From Sympetrum striolatum (lineage: Eukaryota > Arthropoda > Insecta > Odonata > Libellulidae), in contig OX388343.1 of the NCBI GenBank assembly GCA_947579665.1, positions 100,507,657 through 100,571,656 of the forward strand: a DNA stretch of 64,000 nt, in the 5' to 3' direction. A program made the translations under genes and the position numbers. Below are positions 60,547 to 64,000 of this stretch, one piece after another. The first letter of the stretch is position 1. Every line of letters starts with the position of its first letter. Under the pieces are notes generated by a model. It had not been told where the DNA came from. It saw nothing but the letters and a program-made list of their open reading frames with translations, and made no database searches.

Positions 60547-61155
60547 TTTATGTATATCATCACTCAATATATCTCCTCCATATTTTACTAGCTCTGCTGC
60601 GATATTTTCTTCCTTTGAGCTTTATTATTTTTTAACTTTTGTATACATTGTGCAATTTCCTGTCTAGTGGGTTTAATTCTGAGCTAGTTTCCTCTATGTT
60701 TGATTCTTCCCTTAGCCAATTATTTTCCTCAGTTGTTCATCTCTCCTTATCTTCTGTACAGAGAAGTTCTTTGAAGTGTTCTACCAATCTTTCCAGAACC
60801 TTACTCTTCTTGGACTACATTTCCTTCAGTATTTTTAAATCCTTCCATTCTTGGTTGGTATCCTCTTTTCACCTTTTCTAAAACTTCGTAGAACTATCTC
60901 TGTTCATTCTGTTTGGTGTATTCTTCTATATTCTGTAACTGTTCTTCATTTTCTCCTTTTTTCCTGCATATCTTATTTGCTTCCTTCCTGATTTCTTGGT
61001 ACCTTTCTGTGATCATTCTGGTTTCTTTCCTTATCATCCTTTCTCTAGCTTTATTCTTGTCCTCAATTGATTCTTTGACAGCTTCTTTGATTGCTTTCGC
61101 AATTTTTCCATTCTTTTTCTAATTTTATTTTATAAGTTTTTTCATTACATTAAGA
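60547..61155 (-). pseudogene. RTE-like relic, 5' part, copy D
   Basis: Collinear with 41187-41800 in C; basic linker sequence on the minus strand, no complete domain. Confidence 0.6.
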
Positions 61156-61377
61156 TAAATCTAATTTTTTCTTGCGCATTAGTAAAAATATATCTACTTC
61201 AACATTAATGAAGCTCTTTTCAAATCGATGATTATTGTAGACTGAGAAACTTCACCTCTCTTAATATAACCCTTTATCCCCGTGCCCTTATGAACTTCCA
61301 AAAAATACATAAAGAAGACATCCTTATCTTCACGGTGGTTTCTAACATTTCTCTTCCGTGTCATAAGCTGGCCCATG
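61156..61377 (+). pseudogene. Penelope-like RT fragment, copy D
   Basis: FQKIHKEDILIFTVVSNISL then CHKLA, truncated by the G-rich segment as in B. Confidence 0.65.
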
Positions 61378-61972
61378 GGCGTCACCATTGGGGGGCAGGG
61401 GGGGTCAGCTGCCCCCCCCTGGAGATTCATTCGTATTTTAGTTCGGGATGTGTTGTAGAAACAATTTTTAGGCACGCGTATTTAAAAAGAATTTATACCC
61501 AAAACTAAGTCAAGTGTTGGCACGTGTAAACACCAGTGATGGGAAAAGTACTTCCTCGTAGGAAATTCATTTATATCTCCAGTGCATCACAAATATTTCA
61601 ACAATACTTTGCAGCAGACAGTGGCGCAGCCAGGATTTGCCAATGGGGGGGGTCCAAGGCGCCGAGAAAACTGAAAAATGCCTACCTTACAGGGGCTAGT
61701 GTATTGCCTGCCCGCTACTTACTATAATATATATCAATTCTTTCAAAAACTAATTGAAATTAAAACTAGAGGAGTTAAATGCTTATGTGGCCAACTTATT
61801 ACATTTTCCAAAACAGTAGTTTACATTAGCGAACAATTGAAACTTATCATGAGTGTTGTTTGGATTTCAGATTAGGATACGTCCAATAACTGTTAAAACT
61901 CATTTTTTTCTATGCTGAAGTCTTATAGTGTTGTAGATCTAAACTTCTTCCTAGCGTGGGAATAAAAAAGTA
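61378..61972. mobile_element. G-rich repeat-end segment, copy D
   Basis: Counterpart of 24805-25402, with AGTGGCGCAGCCAGG near 61620. No gene. Confidence 0.45.
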
Positions 61973-63003
61973 GTTACGGTTATTTGGCAAGCGATATAAA
62001 ACGTAAACATTCACTCATTAGATCCCCCACATTTGCGTTCCCATTCTCATTTCAATATCTTTCGTAATTTTATTACATCATCAACAGATTTTGGAATTTA
62101 ATTGAATTGTCACCTGCCAAGAAAACACCATCAATGTATAAAAATATGAAGTATATATACATTTTATTGCACAAGGTTTATATAAGAAACAAAAAATCAT
62201 TTATTTCAGATGAAATTTTCTGGTATGCTTACAATTAAGCCTGAATTCGTTAAGTATTCAGCTGAATGTGTCAAATACCGAACATCAAAAATTCGGCTGC
62301 ATTAAAAAAATACAGTAGACTCTTAAGCTCGGTTCACACGGTGTATGTTTTCTAGCTTGATTCTTTGCGTGGATCTCTGCATGCTCGCTAGCACTAAATA
62401 GTTCAGCTAGCAACGCATAGCAACCAACCATCAGCGAAACATGCAGGAAAAATAGCACTTGTCCTATTCCTCAAAATCCAGCAAGGGAGCATGCCCAGCA
62501 GCAGGCAGACACCAAATTTTCGTGCTAGCGAGCATGCAGGGCTCCACGCAAAGAATCAAGCTAGAAAACATACACCGTGTGAACCGAGCTTAAATTATAG
62601 TTGATATTATAATTGAATTAGCAGAATTAAAGTCACATACCAAGATGAAAAAATTAAGACGTCAAATTACAATTATTTAGACTAGTAGTAGGCGGTTTAA
62701 CCAGCAAAGAGCTGATGCAAACCCAGTTTTACTCACTGAGTGTTCAAAGTTCCATGAATGGAAATTTGGAATGGGCATTGCATGACCACATGGTAGACAG
62801 GATAAGTTAAGAGATTCGTGGGATTCTATCACCATAGAAAAAATTGGCTGCATCGAAAAGGAAGCTGAGGAATTTAAGACACAGTTTTAGCTGTTTATTA
62901 AATTTATTTCAAGTCATCAAGTCACAGTTCCGATAAATATGTGCGTTACTTACGCGCACAATTACTTTCAGCTTCAAGATTTGCTTCAAGAATGGTATAT
63001 TAT
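61973..63003. repeat. Fold-back left arm, truncated, copy D
   Basis: Begins GTTACGGTTATTTGGC as in B and C. It keeps the arm sequence that C lost next to its DDE transposon, and ends at the breakpoint at about 63003. Confidence 0.8.
62327..62589. mobile_element. 263 bp MITE with TTAA flanks
   Basis: Near-perfect terminal inverted repeats of ~60 bp (GCTCGGTTCACACGGTGTAT at the left, inverted at 62570-62589), flanked by TTAA (62323-62326, 62590-62593). The site is empty in B (25753-25756). TTAA duplication suits piggyBac-type or Kolobok-type mobilisation. No coding capacity. Confidence 0.85.
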
Positions 63004-64000
63004 TACTATATATAAAGCTGCAATCCTGACTCATTGATACAAACTGTTTGGCTATTTCCAATCAAGCTAGAAGGCTGAAATTTTCAGGAGAGATTTATAA
63101 TTCACACTCAACCTGGGGAAAAATCGAAAATTCCCAGATTTTGACCTAGAATTGAGCCCAGAGACGATTATATTTTTCAATGTATTTAAACGGGAGTAAC
63201 GAAAAATGGCCATGCAGAGCAAATTTCTTTCGTTAATTAAAATGTGAAAACGTAATCGTCAAGCAGTTGGACTTGGTCTATATTACGTCTAAAAGATCAA
63301 AATTTACTTTACTTGCTACCGATTTTAACATTCCGGCACGAAATTTGCAAAATTTTAATTTGAACACCAATTTATTTCGTTTTTTTCTCCTCCTTTCGAA
63401 AATTAAATCTATGGCAACAACCATTGTTTGAATCGAAAACAAGTTTGTTTACGATCCTATTTTCATACGCCATGATAAAGGTTTGATGCATTTTTAATTA
63501 TTTTAAATGTTTCTTTCGATATATGTTATTAATGAATGCTGAAAAATGTAAATTTCATCACAATAGACAGTGGATATCTGCACGGTCAATGAATCAATCG
63601 TGAATGCATGCTGTGATAACATAAGTTTATGTAGAGAATACGAGACCATTAACAACGAAGATAATCGTAAAAGTCATGTAAGTAGTGAGATTATTCTAGA
63701 ATGAAGTACATAGATACGAATATAAATTAATAAATAGGGATATTAATGTAAATTAAAAGGTTTAACGACAATCTTTAGAAATAACATAGCTGTAAGCATT
63801 ACGAATCATTAGTTTCGCGAACACTATAATTTATTAATATATTATATTTCAAAGCTCACTTAACCAAATACATTTATCATATACTGAACTCTCATCTAAA
63901 TGAACAACAAATATCTAATCAGGAAATACATGGTATTATTGAACTATGTTAGGATATCGTTGGTTTACGTATATGGTGGATTGCTTTTCGTGTGTGTGAG
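63004..64000 (+). mobile_element. Unidentified AT-rich DNA with a Helentron-like start, to window end
   Basis: Starts CTATATATAAAGCTGCAATC, then CTGAAATTTTCAGG near 63078. Many insect Helitron/Helentron ends have a TATATA start followed by a CTGAAATTT word, and the 1.1 kb elements near 4400-5760 show a related layout. The other end lies outside the window, so the call is tentative. From about 63400 on I see only AT-rich non-coding sequence. Confidence 0.3.

Larger units (their letters stand above)
56024..63003. repeat. Large tandem unit, copy D (incomplete)
   Basis: Starts with GAGCCTTTCTTGG and follows C closely up to ATGGTATATTATTA at about 63003, inside the left arm of the fold-back. There it leaves the unit sequence. 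It shares the motif-A frameshift and the 103 bp deletion with C. Confidence 0.9.

Noticed and set aside
62327..62589. The MITE in D as a deletion derivative of the transposon in C
   Set aside because: The terminal repeats differ (GCTCGGTTCACACGG against GGCCCGTTTCACATGG) and the flanks differ (TTAA against TTA).

Overview
This AT-rich window carries no recognisable cellular gene, rRNA or functional tRNA. It reads as eukaryotic nuclear DNA made of nested transposable-element relics. The mix of APE-type non-LTR retrotransposons, a Penelope-like element with a GIY-YIG domain, tRNA-derived SINE-like repeats, DNA transposons and MITEs suits an arthropod, most likely an insect. That assignment is an inference from repeat content only.

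Layout: a head-to-tail tandem array of one long composite unit. Bases 1-591 are the tail of an upstream copy. A 7.9 kb insertion (592-8482) follows, with 12-bp terminal inverted repeats. It carries five ~1.1 kb elements, each with six regularly spaced tRNA B-box-like motifs (30 in total). Copy A is 8484-19797 (11.3 kb), copy B 19798-36664 (16.9 kb), copy C 36665-56023 (19.4 kb) and copy D 56024-63003 (incomplete). From 63004 unrelated DNA interrupts copy D.

Each unit contains, in order: a decayed RTE-like reverse-transcriptase element on the minus strand; a Penelope-like RT segment on the plus strand; a conserved ~0.8 kb non-genic block; ~160 bp degenerate tandem repeats; a tRNA-like SINE; an unrecognised minus-strand open frame of up to 172 codons; a second SINE-like insert; a second Penelope-like fragment; and ~2.8 kb of AT-rich DNA. 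Copies B, C and D share two additions missing from A: a Jockey/CR1-like element inserted in the RTE-like relic, and a ~4 kb fold-back (inverted repeat) structure that replaces most of the Penelope-like element. Later events are copy-specific: a 465 bp deletion in B, a 2.9 kb DDE transposon in C, and a 263 bp MITE in D at the same target site.

Every recognisable enzyme domain is damaged, so nothing here looks autonomous. The array is best read as a stepwise amplified repeat cluster in which shared and private insertions record the order of duplication. All calls come from reading the sequence by eye; no database search was run, and clade names are provisional.
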